This document shows positions 1 through 6,335 of a DNA stretch of 15,456 nt, piece by piece (positions within the stretch are counted from its first letter, which is position 1; every line of letters begins with the position of its first letter). The stretch is from Nitrospira sp. Lineage in GTDB: Bacteria > UBA9089 > CG2-30-40-21 > SBAY01. The notes beneath the pieces are model-generated. The model had not been told where the DNA came from. It worked only from the letters and a program-made list of their open reading frames with translations, and searched no databases. The stretch is from contig SBAY01000162.1 in assembly GCA_005239945.1 (NCBI GenBank), positions 1 to 15,456 on the forward strand, in the 5' to 3' direction. Both the position numbers and the translations under genes were made by a program.

Positions 1-104
1 AAACCCCTCTTTTCCCCAAAACTTTTTAACCACAAGTAATCTTTGGAATGTGCTACATTCCAAAGATTACTTGTGGTTAAAAAGTTTTGGAAAAGGGGGC
101 GTTT
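1..104. repeat. Long near-perfect hairpin, window edge
   Basis: Positions 16-51 are the exact reverse complement of 55-90, giving a 36-bp perfect stem with a GCT loop at 52-54. An imperfect extension pairs roughly 1-13 with 91-104. It is not followed by a T-run, so it is not a standard terminator. It may be a palindromic dispersed repeat, or one end of an element that starts before the window. No coding potential is visible in it. Confidence 0.85.
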
Positions 105-143
105 GAGGGGGAAAACCTTTTTTAAAAGGTTTTCCCCCTCAAA
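102..143. repeat. Second hairpin, 20-bp perfect stem
   Basis: Positions 102-121 pair perfectly with 124-143 around a TT loop. The arm is G5-A4-CC-T4 preceded by TTTGA. It directly abuts the larger hairpin at 1-104, so the two form a tandem structured block. A short A-run follows on the plus strand. Function is unknown; it is probably a repetitive extragenic palindrome. Confidence 0.85.
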
Positions 144-262
144 AAATTCACTTCTTTAAATTATTGCTAAAAGTTGGGGAATTTCTGTGTTTTGAGAGTA
201 GATGGTAATAGAGCACCTATTAGCCAAAAGTTCTCATCCGAAGTTTCCCGCACAAAGGAATG

Positions 263-344
263 GGAAGCCTCAACGAGTTTGCGGTGTTTCTCTCCCGAAC
301 AAGTTCGGGCATCCAATGAGAAGCTTTGACTAATAACTGCTATA
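263..344 (+). repeat. Dispersed repeat copy A (with unoccupied downstream site)
   Basis: The core 263-314 begins GGAAGCCTCAACGAGTTTG and ends in GGGCATCC, with an internal CCCGAAC-AA-GTTCGGG hairpin. Related copies lie at 9723-9773 (minus) and 11169-11218 (plus). The flank 324-344 (CTTTGACTAATAACTGCTATA) matches 11433-11454, so this copy looks like the version of the 11169 copy without the MITE. The rest of the gene-free stretch 144-374 shows no ORF, RNA gene or convincing promoter. Confidence 0.7.
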
Positions 345-374
345 AGACATATAAAACCTATTTTTCAATAATTA

Positions 375-818
375 CTAACCTATTGTTTGTATCCTATCCC
401 CGGCTTTAGCCTCTCCTCCAGAAATTACCTCAGCAAATATCCCTTCTTTAGGCATAATGCAATCACCAGTCTGGTAATAAATTGCGCATCTATCATGACA
501 AACCTTACCGATTTGAGTTACCTTTAACACTATTGTCGCACCAATTTTTATCAGTTGACCAGGTTTTAAACCAACCAGGTCTATTCCAGAAGTAGTGATA
601 TTTTCTGCAAAGTCCCCACAACCAACTGATAAACCTGCTTTACGCATCTTCTCAATCGACTCAATAGCTAACAGACTTACTTGCCGATGCCAATTACCAC
701 TATGTCCATCGTCTTTGAGTCCGTGACCAACAATAATTTCAACGCTTCCACAAAGAGGGGTTTTCTTCTCCCCTTTGCCAGGACTAATATTAACTGAAAT
801 AACCTTACCTTCTTGCAT
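375..818 (-). CDS. MOSC-domain protein
   Basis: A stand-alone 147-residue MOSC domain. The MOSC fold is the beta-barrel found at the C-terminus of molybdenum-cofactor sulfurases and in small stand-alone proteins; it is thought to handle sulfur or metal-sulfur ligands. Visible marks are GDFAENIT at residues 68-75 and a cysteine-rich segment with Cys107, Cys111 and Cys120, followed by MPKEGIFAEV, as in small MOSC proteins of this type. The length is normal for the family. The ATG at 816-818 shares one base with the larE stop codon (TAATG), so the two are probably translationally coupled and co-transcribed. That pairing points to a sulfur-transfer role. The exact substrate is not known from sequence. 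Confidence 0.85.
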   Translation of the reverse strand: MQEGKVISVNISPGKGEKKTPLCGSVEIIVGHGLKDDGHSGNWHRQVSLLAIESIEKMRKAGLSVGCGDFAENITTSGIDLVGLKPGQLIKIGATIVLKVTQIGKVCHDRCAIYYQTGDCIMPKEGIFAEVISGGEAKAGDRIQTIG

Positions 819-1615
819 TAAATATTCATACTCCCTGTTCGATAACCCTCCAGGTCAAGGGTAACATAAGTATATCCGAGCTGTTTAAATTTTGCCGTTA
901 TTGCCTCTTGATTTTCTAAACACAGGTACATCTCTTCTTTAGATACCTCAATTCGGCAGAGATTTTCATAATGTCTTACCCGAACCTGTGCTATTCCAAG
1001 CTTTTTAATCTCCTCCTCTGCTGTCTGAACTATTCTTAGTGCCTCAGGTGTAATTCGTTTGCCATAAGGAAACCTGGAGGCAAGACAGGCTGATGATGGT
1101 TTATTATAAGTAGGTAATTCCAGCCTCCTGGCCAACTCTCTCACTTCCTCTTTAAGTAAACCAACCTCCTCCAGTATAGACCGGACACCAAATTTCTTAG
1201 CCGCCTCTTTGCCGGGACGAAAATCAAGGGTATCTGAGGCATTTGAACCGTCAAGGATGTAGTTTAACCCCTCATCTCGGGCTATCTGCTTTAGCCTGCC
1301 AAACAATTCTGTTTTGCAAAGGTAACACCTATTCGTTGGATTATCAGCAAAACCTGGTATTTTCAACTCATCCGACTCAATAATCAGATGTCTAACACCT
1401 ACTTCTTTAGCCATTACCTTTGCGATTTCAATTTCTGAGGCAGGAGAAAGGGGTGAGTTAGCTGTTACTGCCAGCACCTTTTCTCCCAACACATCCTTAG
1501 CTACCTTAAGCACCAGGGTAGAATCAACGCCACCCGAATAAGCAACCAAAACACTTCCCATTTCGGAAAGAAGTCTATCCATTTTCTTTAGTTTATGCTC
1601 AATATTCCGTTCCAT
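818..1615 (-). CDS. larE: LarE, ATP-dependent sulfur transferase for nickel-pincer nucleotide
   Basis: LarE adenylates the pyridinium-dicarboxylate mononucleotide precursor and inserts sulfur, making the nickel-pincer cofactor of lactate racemase and related LarA enzymes. The 265-residue protein has the PP-loop SGGVDS at residues 27-32. The PSSACLASR motif carries Cys177, equivalent to the sacrificial cysteine of Lactobacillus LarE. It also has C97-Y-L-C100. This three-cysteine pattern is, as I recall, the one linked to [4Fe-4S] LarE enzymes such as that of Thermotoga, which need not destroy their own cysteine. No larA, larB or larC is in the window. The start lacks a Shine-Dalgarno site but lies about 4 nt from the predicted transcription start. 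The next in-frame Met (codon 12) is an alternative start. Confidence 0.93.
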   Translation of the reverse strand: MERNIEHKLKKMDRLLSEMGSVLVAYSGGVDSTLVLKVAKDVLGEKVLAVTANSPLSPASEIEIAKVMAKEVGVRHLIIESDELKIPGFADNPTNRCYLCKTELFGRLKQIARDEGLNYILDGSNASDTLDFRPGKEAAKKFGVRSILEEVGLLKEEVRELARRLELPTYNKPSSACLASRFPYGKRITPEALRIVQTAEEEIKKLGIAQVRVRHYENLCRIEVSKEEMYLCLENQEAITAKFKQLGYTYVTLDLEGYRTGSMNI

Positions 1616-1625
1616 GTCGATAACT

Positions 1626-1654
1626 ATTTTAATCTATTCAAGTAATTTTGTCAA
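1626..1654 (-). promoter_or_regulatory. Sigma70-type promoter for larE
   Basis: On the minus strand TTGACA (1654-1649) is separated by exactly 17 nt from TAAAAT (1631-1626). That predicts transcription starting near 1618-1620, only 3-5 nt before the larE ATG (1615-1613). The mRNA would be nearly leaderless, which fits the absence of a ribosome binding site. Confidence 0.6.
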
Positions 1655-1779
1655 TAACTTATTTAAGTCATATAGGTTATATAAATCCTATTCTTTCTGG
1701 ACACCGAATCCCGTTTTCATGATAAATAATTACGAAATAATTAAAGAAATTCTCCCTATTTACCGATTATTATAGTAGA

Positions 1780-3063
1780 ATGGAATCGGGAAAGATTATC
1801 ATAAAAGGTGGTCGGAGACTTACAGGCAAGGTAAAGATTTCAGGGTCTAAAAATGCCGCTTTACCTATTTTAGCCGCAACGATACTTATCCCTGAAAAAA
1901 TTACCTTGACAAATTTACCTTCTTTGCTTGATATTCAGATAATGCTTGAGGTATTAAATGAATTAGGAGCTAATTGTGAAATAGGAATCGGGGAGGTAAT
2001 AGTAAATACGGCCAATTTAAATAAGTATGAAGCCCCTTATGAACAAGTTCGCCAGATGCGTGCTTCAGCCGTAGTAATGGGGGCTTTATTAGCGAGATTT
2101 GGCAAGGCGTATGTCCCTTTGCCTGGTGGATGTAACATCGGGTTAAGACCAATCAATATTCATTTAGACGGATTAAGGAAATTAGGTGCTAATATATCGT
2201 TAGAAAAAGGATATGTAAAATTATCCGCCAGGAAATTAAAAGGAACTGTACTTTATCTTGATTATCCCTCCGTAGGTGCTACTGAAAATTTGATGATGGC
2301 GGCATCTCTGGCTACAGGAGAAACAATCATCGATAACGCCGCCAAAGAACCAGAAATCACCGCATTAGCTGATTTTTTAAATAAAGCAGGTGCAGAAATT
2401 CAAGGAGCAGGTTCGGATACAATAAAAATTAGAGGAGTAACAGAATTAAAAAGTACTGCTTGGAGAATTATTCCAGACCGCATAGAGACCGGAACTTATA
2501 TTATAGCCGCCGCAATAACTAAAGGAGATATACTCATTGAAGAGGTTGAATTTGACCATTTACACACGGTTGTGACTAAATTAGAAGAGGCTGGAGTAAT
2601 ATTTGAAAAAAAGGATTCTCAAATGCGTGTGCATGTTCAAAAAGAGATTTCGCCGGTGAATATAAGAACTATGCCTTATCCCGGATTTCCAACGGACCTC
2701 CAGGCACAATTTATGGCGCTAATGTGTATCACCGAAGGAATGAGTGTTATTATAGAATCTGTATTTGAGAACAGATTTATGCATGTAGGTGAATTATGCC
2801 GTATGGGCGCAGACATTAAGGTGGATAATCATACGGCTATAGTGCGAGGGGTAAAATCTTTAAGTGGAACAGAGGTTAATGCTACCGATTTAAGGGCAAG
2901 CGCCGCCTTGATTTTAGCCGGTTTGGCCGCTAAAGGAGAAACACAGGTAGCCGGCATTTATCACTTAGACAGAGGCTATGAACATATAGAGGCAAAATTA
3001 ACTGAATTAGGGGCACAAATTAAACGCATCCATTCTAAAGAAACATTATTCGAGGGAGAGTAA
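1780..3063 (+). CDS. murA: UDP-N-acetylglucosamine 1-carboxyvinyltransferase MurA
   Basis: MurA transfers enolpyruvate from PEP to UDP-GlcNAc, the first committed step of peptidoglycan synthesis, in the cytoplasm. At 427 residues it has the normal length. Visible are SGSKNAALP (21-29) with the conserved Lys-Asn pair, and the loop PLPGGCNIGLRP with the catalytic, fosfomycin-target Cys118. The catalytic-Asp motif PTDLQAQF lies near residue 305. The start MESGKIIIKGG fits the family N-terminus. There is no Shine-Dalgarno site, but TATTAT lies at 1768-1773, just before the ATG, so a leaderless start is possible though no -35 box is clear. flgF starts 46 nt after the stop in the same direction, so murA may lead the flagellar operon. 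Confidence 0.97.
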   Translation: MESGKIIIKGGRRLTGKVKISGSKNAALPILAATILIPEKITLTNLPSLLDIQIMLEVLNELGANCEIGIGEVIVNTANLNKYEAPYEQVRQMRASAVVMGALLARFGKAYVPLPGGCNIGLRPINIHLDGLRKLGANISLEKGYVKLSARKLKGTVLYLDYPSVGATENLMMAASLATGETIIDNAAKEPEITALADFLNKAGAEIQGAGSDTIKIRGVTELKSTAWRIIPDRIETGTYIIAAAITKGDILIEEVEFDHLHTVVTKLEEAGVIFEKKDSQMRVHVQKEISPVNIRTMPYPGFPTDLQAQFMALMCITEGMSVIIESVFENRFMHVGELCRMGADIKVDNHTAIVRGVKSLSGTEVNATDLRASAALILAGLAAKGETQVAGIYHLDRGYEHIEAKLTELGAQIKRIHSKETLFEGE

Positions 3064-3068
3064 CCGTT

Positions 3069-3093
3069 CAATTAATAATTATCAATTATCAAT
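3069..3093. repeat. Heptamer-period A/T repeat between murA and flgF
   Basis: The short gap holds AATTATC repeated in tandem (3077-3090) with partial copies on each side. The same 7-bp periodicity occurs in the flgF/S23/flgG gaps and the flgA/flgH gap. It lies immediately upstream of the flgF ribosome binding site (GAGGAAAA). Confidence 0.5.
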
Positions 3094-3108
3094 GATGAGG
3101 AAAAAATT

Positions 3109-3912
3109 ATGCTTAAAGGACTATACACCGGAACAATGGGGATGTTAACCCAATGGACAGATCTCGATGTGGTGGCAAATAACCTGGCTAATATCGATAC
3201 CGCGGGTTATAAAAAAGATGAGACCATATTTATACCATTTGAGCAAATCCTGATTCATCGCCTTTATGATAATTATATTATGACCCAGAATGGACCCAGG
3301 GATAAAAGACCAGTAGTTGGACCATTAGGAACAGGGGTAGGGATAAGTGAGATAGCGACGCTATATTTGCAAGGACCTATCCAAAAAACCGATAATGAAT
3401 TTGACCTGGCAATAGGCGGAGCAGGATTTTTTACCATCGAAGGTCCACAAAATAAGATTTTTTATACCCGTAATGGGACATTTACCCTTGATGCACAAGG
3501 ATATTTAGTAACTCAAAATGGCTATAAGGTTATGGGCTCAAAAGGGTATATTCAAATAACTCAGAAAAATTTCGCAGTTCAAGAAAATGGCCGGGTATTG
3601 GTGACAGAATCTACGGATTGGAAATCCCCTCAAGAAATAGATTTGTTGAAAATAGTTGATTTTAAAGACAAAAAAGGATTGCAAAAAGTAGGAAATAACC
3701 TGTTTGAAGCGACTCAATATGCCGGTGAACCGGAGATTCTAACTCAACCTAAAATTCTACAGGGCTATCTTGAGAAATCAAATGTCAATCCAATAGAAGA
3801 AATGGTCAAGATGATTGAGGTGCAACGAATCTATGAAATTAACCAACGGGCGGTAACATCCTTTGATGATACCCTGAAAATAGCAGTAACAGAGATAGGA
3901 AGGGTAGGGTGA
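3109..3912 (+). CDS. flgF: Flagellar basal-body rod protein FlgF
   Basis: FlgF forms part of the proximal rod that crosses the periplasm. The 267-residue protein has the N-terminal rod/hook signature NNLANIDTAGYKK (about 24-36). Its C-terminal rod domain (about 220-252) contains SNVNPIEEMVKMIEVQRIYEIN, the amphipathic helix that packs into the axial structure. It has no Sec signal, as expected for a substrate of the flagellar type III export system. A GAGG ribosome binding site precedes the ATG. It is followed by flgG, separated only by the S23-type cassette. FlgF and FlgG are close paralogues; position before the clearer flgG and the longer insert after the N-terminal signature support FlgF. 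Confidence 0.87.
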   Translation: MLKGLYTGTMGMLTQWTDLDVVANNLANIDTAGYKKDETIFIPFEQILIHRLYDNYIMTQNGPRDKRPVVGPLGTGVGISEIATLYLQGPIQKTDNEFDLAIGGAGFFTIEGPQNKIFYTRNGTFTLDAQGYLVTQNGYKVMGSKGYIQITQKNFAVQENGRVLVTESTDWKSPQEIDLLKIVDFKDKKGLQKVGNNLFEATQYAGEPEILTQPKILQGYLEKSNVNPIEEMVKMIEVQRIYEINQRAVTSFDDTLKIAVTEIGRVG

Positions 3913-3913
3913 G

Positions 3914-4330
3914 AATTAAAAGTTAAAAATTAAAAATTAAAAATGAGAGAGAAAAAAAGATGAAGGGAAACGAAATTCAGTGTAGAACTTATGAATTTGC
4001 CATGAAGGTAATAAAGATGGTTTCTATTTTGCCACAAACACAAATAGGTAACATATTAGGGGGACAATTACTTCGAGCAGGAACATCAATAGGTGCAAAT
4101 GTAGAAGAAGCAATTGGGGCATATAGTAAGAATGATTTTACCAACAAAATGAATATTGCACAAAAGGAAGCCAGAGAATCTAATTATTGGTTAAGATTAA
4201 TTAGTGATAACGGATTAGTGAATAAAGATAAGATGTTGGCAATCATTCAAGAGTCGGAAGAAATAGCTAAAATTCTGGCATCAATAGTAAAAAGTTCAAG
4301 AAAATAATTTTTAATTTTTAACTTTTAATT
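3914..4330. repeat. 417-bp cassette with perfect 26-bp terminal inverted repeats enclosing the S23-type gene
   Basis: Positions 3914-3939 are the exact reverse complement of 4305-4330. The arms are built of 7-bp units (TTAAAAG, TTAAAAA). The left arm begins one base after the flgF stop codon. The right arm contains the S23-type gene's own stop (4305-4307) and ends 10 nt before the flgG ribosome binding site. Without the cassette, flgF and flgG would be 26 nt apart, a normal operon spacing. No target-site duplication is visible at the outer ends. Confidence 0.85.
3960..4307 (+). CDS. Four-helix-bundle protein of the S23 / 23S rRNA intervening-sequence family
   Basis: This 115-residue protein carries the family core: QLLRAGTSIGANVEEAIGA, then KMNIAQKEARESNYWLRL. 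It is the S23 family (Pfam PF05635 as I recall), first found as ORFs inside intervening sequences of Leptospira and Coxiella 23S rRNA. It is related in fold to the Avd accessory protein of diversity-generating retroelements. Avd forms a pentameric bundle that binds nucleic acid; the role of most stand-alone S23 proteins is unknown. No rRNA or reverse transcriptase is nearby. The upstream purine run GAGAGAGA is a weak ribosome binding site. It interrupts an otherwise uniform flagellar operon and is enclosed by perfect inverted repeats, so it looks inserted rather than flagellar. Confidence 0.92.
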   Translation: MKGNEIQCRTYEFAMKVIKMVSILPQTQIGNILGGQLLRAGTSIGANVEEAIGAYSKNDFTNKMNIAQKEARESNYWLRLISDNGLVNKDKMLAIIQESEEIAKILASIVKSSRK

Positions 4331-4340
4331 TTTAATTAAC

Positions 4341-4348
4341 AGGAGGTG
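4341..4348 (+). promoter_or_regulatory. Strong flgG ribosome binding site
   Basis: AGGAGGTG lies 7 nt before the ATG at 4356 and so favours that start over the second ATG at 4359. It lies outside the inverted repeat, so the cassette left the flgG initiation signal intact. Confidence 0.8.
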
Positions 4349-4355
4349 TTTAAAA

Positions 4356-5147
4356 ATGATGCGTTCATTATGGACTGCGGCAACCGGTATGACGGGACAG
4401 CAATTTAATCTGGATACGATTGCCAATAATCTGGCTAATGTTAATACGGCTGGATTCAAGAAATCTCGCGTGGACTTTGAGGATTTAATCTATGAAGTAT
4501 TAAAATCACCAGGAACACCTGTAGCTACGGGAAGTGTTCTCCCCACGGGACTTCATGTAGGACATGGAGTCGCTATTGCAGGCACACAGAAAATTCACTC
4601 CTTAGGAAATATGCAAGAGACTCAAAATCCATTGGATATGGCTATCTTCGGTAATGGATTCTTTCAATTACTTCTACCTGATGGTTCAACAGGTTATACC
4701 CGGGATGGTTCCTTTAAAATGGACCAGGAAGGTAAATTAGTTACCTCTAATGGCTATATTTTACAACCTGAAATAGTACTTCCGGCAGATTCCAGCCAAA
4801 TTACTATCACTGAAGATGGCACGGTAACAGTTATTGTAGGTAATGATACCAAAACACCGCAACAGGTAGGTAAGATTGAATTAGTTAAATTTGCTAATCC
4901 TGCTGGACTTGTCTCTATGGGTAAAAATATATTTAAAGAAAGTGCCTCCAGTGGGGATCCTATTACCGGGACACCAGGGATGGAAGGAATTGGCGAAATT
5001 AAACAGATGGTCTTAGAATTGTCAAATGTGAATATCGTTGATGAAATGGTCAATATGATTATTGCTCAAAGGGCTTATGAACTTAACTCAAAGGCTATTC
5101 AGACAGGGGATGCGATGTTAGGTATCGTGAGTACCTTAAAGAGATAA
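4356..5147 (+). CDS. flgG: Flagellar distal rod protein FlgG
   Basis: FlgG builds the distal rod, the drive shaft passing through the P- and L-rings. The 263-residue length is typical. Features are the N-terminal signature NNLANVNTAGFKKSRVDFEDL (start about residue 24), the family segment LDMAIFGNGFFQL near 92-104, and the C-terminal helix LSNVNIVDEMVNMIIAQRAYELN with SKAIQTGDAML. No Sec signal is present, as expected for type III export. The ribosome binding site is strong. The gene is preceded by flgF plus the S23-type cassette. It is followed by a 153-nt gap with a promoter candidate before flgA. Confidence 0.95.
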   Translation: MMRSLWTAATGMTGQQFNLDTIANNLANVNTAGFKKSRVDFEDLIYEVLKSPGTPVATGSVLPTGLHVGHGVAIAGTQKIHSLGNMQETQNPLDMAIFGNGFFQLLLPDGSTGYTRDGSFKMDQEGKLVTSNGYILQPEIVLPADSSQITITEDGTVTVIVGNDTKTPQQVGKIELVKFANPAGLVSMGKNIFKESASSGDPITGTPGMEGIGEIKQMVLELSNVNIVDEMVNMIIAQRAYELNSKAIQTGDAMLGIVSTLKR

Positions 5148-5204
5148 AATATTGTAGTTAGTTAACTGAATATGAACACCATAGGTATTATTAGGGAATA
5201 ACCT

Positions 5205-5232
5205 TTGATTCTGAATTTTTTCATAATATAAT
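5205..5232 (+). promoter_or_regulatory. Candidate promoter for flgA-flgH-flgI-flgJ
   Basis: TTGATT (5205-5210), 16 nt, then a perfect TATAAT (5227-5232). Transcription would begin near 5239, about 60 nt before the flgA start at 5301. The A/T-rich context makes chance matches likely, but the gap between flgG and flgA is the largest between flagellar genes apart from the S23 cassette. Confidence 0.42.
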
Positions 5233-5300
5233 TGATATGCTTCAAGATGGAATCAAAAGTGCTGAAAGGTAGAAAAAAGTTACCCCTGGAGAGATTAAAA

Positions 5301-6239
5301 ATGATTGGCAAATTATTAAAGGTGATTTTTTTAATAGGGCTATTTGTATTTTTACTGGACAGTAAATCCCTTGCCTTAACTACTATCGAACTAAAAGAGA
5401 ATGTTTGTTTGGCTCAAGAAGAAATATTTCTTAAAGATCTGGCTAATTTAAGTAATACCGTGTTAGATAATATTTATATTGGTAAATCACCCTTACCGGG
5501 CAGAGAAAGATATATTACTCAAGATTATGTGAGATTAAAAATTTTGCAGGCAAAGATTAAAGAAGGGGATTTCCAATTCACTGGTGCTAAAAGAATTAAG
5601 ATCGTAACCTCTTCCCAAAAATTGGATATGGCAGAACTCACAAACAGGGTTAAAAACTATCTTTTAGAGGTTATTAAAATTAACCAACGATTAGAAATAA
5701 AGCTGATAGCAGGCAATGAAAACATTATCTTGCCTATGGGAAAGGTAGAATTTGAGTTAGGAACGCTCGATAGCCAAAATCTAAAAAGACAGGTATATCT
5801 ACCGGTAGATATAAAGGTAGATGGGTTTAGATATAGGACAATCAGGATTGGAGTTGAAATTCATCGTTTTGCCAATGTCCTCATAGCGGCTAAGCCTTTA
5901 GACCGCTTCCATGTTCTTACACCTTTAGATGTAAAATTTGAGGAAAGGGAAATAACCGGCATTAATCCTGCTCCATTAGAGGAGGTAATTGGTAAAAGAT
6001 TAAAAATCCCTGTCCGGGAAGGAAAAATATTAACCTATGATTTAATAGAAACCCCTCCTTTAATTAAACGAGGGGATATAGTTACTATTAAAATGGAGGG
6101 CGAATTTCTGGTAGTAGGAACAAAAGGAGTGGCAAAAGAAGATGGGAGATTGGGGGATAAAATTCGAGTAGAAAATAGAGGTTCTAAAAAGATAATTATC
6201 GGTATTGTTGAGGATAATGAAACGGTAGTAGTAAAGTAA
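5301..6239 (+). CDS. flgA: Flagella basal-body P-ring formation protein FlgA
   Basis: FlgA is the periplasmic chaperone that helps FlgI assemble into the P-ring. I place the start at the ATG at 5301, preceded by GGAGAG (5288-5293, 7-nt spacing). This gives 312 residues beginning with a clear Sec signal: MIGKLLK, hydrophobic VIFLIGLFVFLL, then SLALTT. Longer in-frame starts upstream at 5232 (TTG) and 5247 (ATG) put 18-23 mostly charged residues before the signal and lack a ribosome binding site. The C-terminal third (about 205-312) has the SAF / FlgA-C features, including the pattern PLDRFHVLTPLDVKFEER and the closing GDKIRVEN...IIIGIVEDNETVVVK. It sits in the expected flgG-flgA-flgH-flgI order. 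Confidence 0.9.
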   Translation: MIGKLLKVIFLIGLFVFLLDSKSLALTTIELKENVCLAQEEIFLKDLANLSNTVLDNIYIGKSPLPGRERYITQDYVRLKILQAKIKEGDFQFTGAKRIKIVTSSQKLDMAELTNRVKNYLLEVIKINQRLEIKLIAGNENIILPMGKVEFELGTLDSQNLKRQVYLPVDIKVDGFRYRTIRIGVEIHRFANVLIAAKPLDRFHVLTPLDVKFEEREITGINPAPLEEVIGKRLKIPVREGKILTYDLIETPPLIKRGDIVTIKMEGEFLVVGTKGVAKEDGRLGDKIRVENRGSKKIIIGIVEDNETVVVK

Positions 6240-6245
6240 TAGAAG

Positions 6246-6312
6246 ATTTTGGATTTTCGATTTTGGATTTTGGATTGAAAAAATCGAAAATCCAAAATCG
6301 AAAATCCAAAAT
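6246..6312. repeat. Heptamer-built perfect palindrome between flgA and flgH
   Basis: Positions 6246-6271 pair perfectly (26 bp) with 6287-6312 around a 15-nt loop. Both arms are made of 7-bp units, ATTTTGG/ATTTTCG on the left and AAAATCC/AAAATCG on the right. No T-run follows, so it is not a classic terminator. It may moderate read-through or mRNA decay between flgA and flgH. Confidence 0.88.
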
Positions 6313-6315
6313 TTA

Positions 6316-6332
6316 AGAAAAGGGGGTTTTCT
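6316..6332 (+). promoter_or_regulatory. flgH ribosome binding site in a small hairpin loop
   Basis: AGAAAA (6316-6321) can pair with TTTTCT (6327-6332), presenting GGGGG (6322-6326) as the loop 9 nt before the flgH ATG at 6336. The G-run is the only plausible ribosome binding site. Confidence 0.4.
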
Positions 6333-6335
6333 AAG

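Noticed and set aside
1648..1676. Plus-strand promoter for murA (TTGTCA-17-TATAGG)
   Set aside because: The boxes overlap the much better minus-strand larE promoter, TATAGG is a poor -10, and it would leave a leader of about 100 nt without a ribosome binding site. Not excluded, but not supported.
3960..4307. Avd protein of a diversity-generating retroelement
   Set aside because: The fold family is related, but no reverse transcriptase, template repeat or variable repeat is present nearby.
3914..4330. Standard insertion sequence
   Set aside because: There is no transposase and no target duplication at the cassette ends; only the inverted repeats and one S23-type gene are seen.
4754..5053. 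Minus-strand ORF of 99 codons inside flgG
   Set aside because: Fully antisense to a clear flgG with no ribosome binding site or recognisable motif.
6035..6295. Minus-strand ORF starting in the flgA/flgH palindrome
   Set aside because: Its first 18 or so residues are translated heptamer repeat and the remainder is antisense of flgA.
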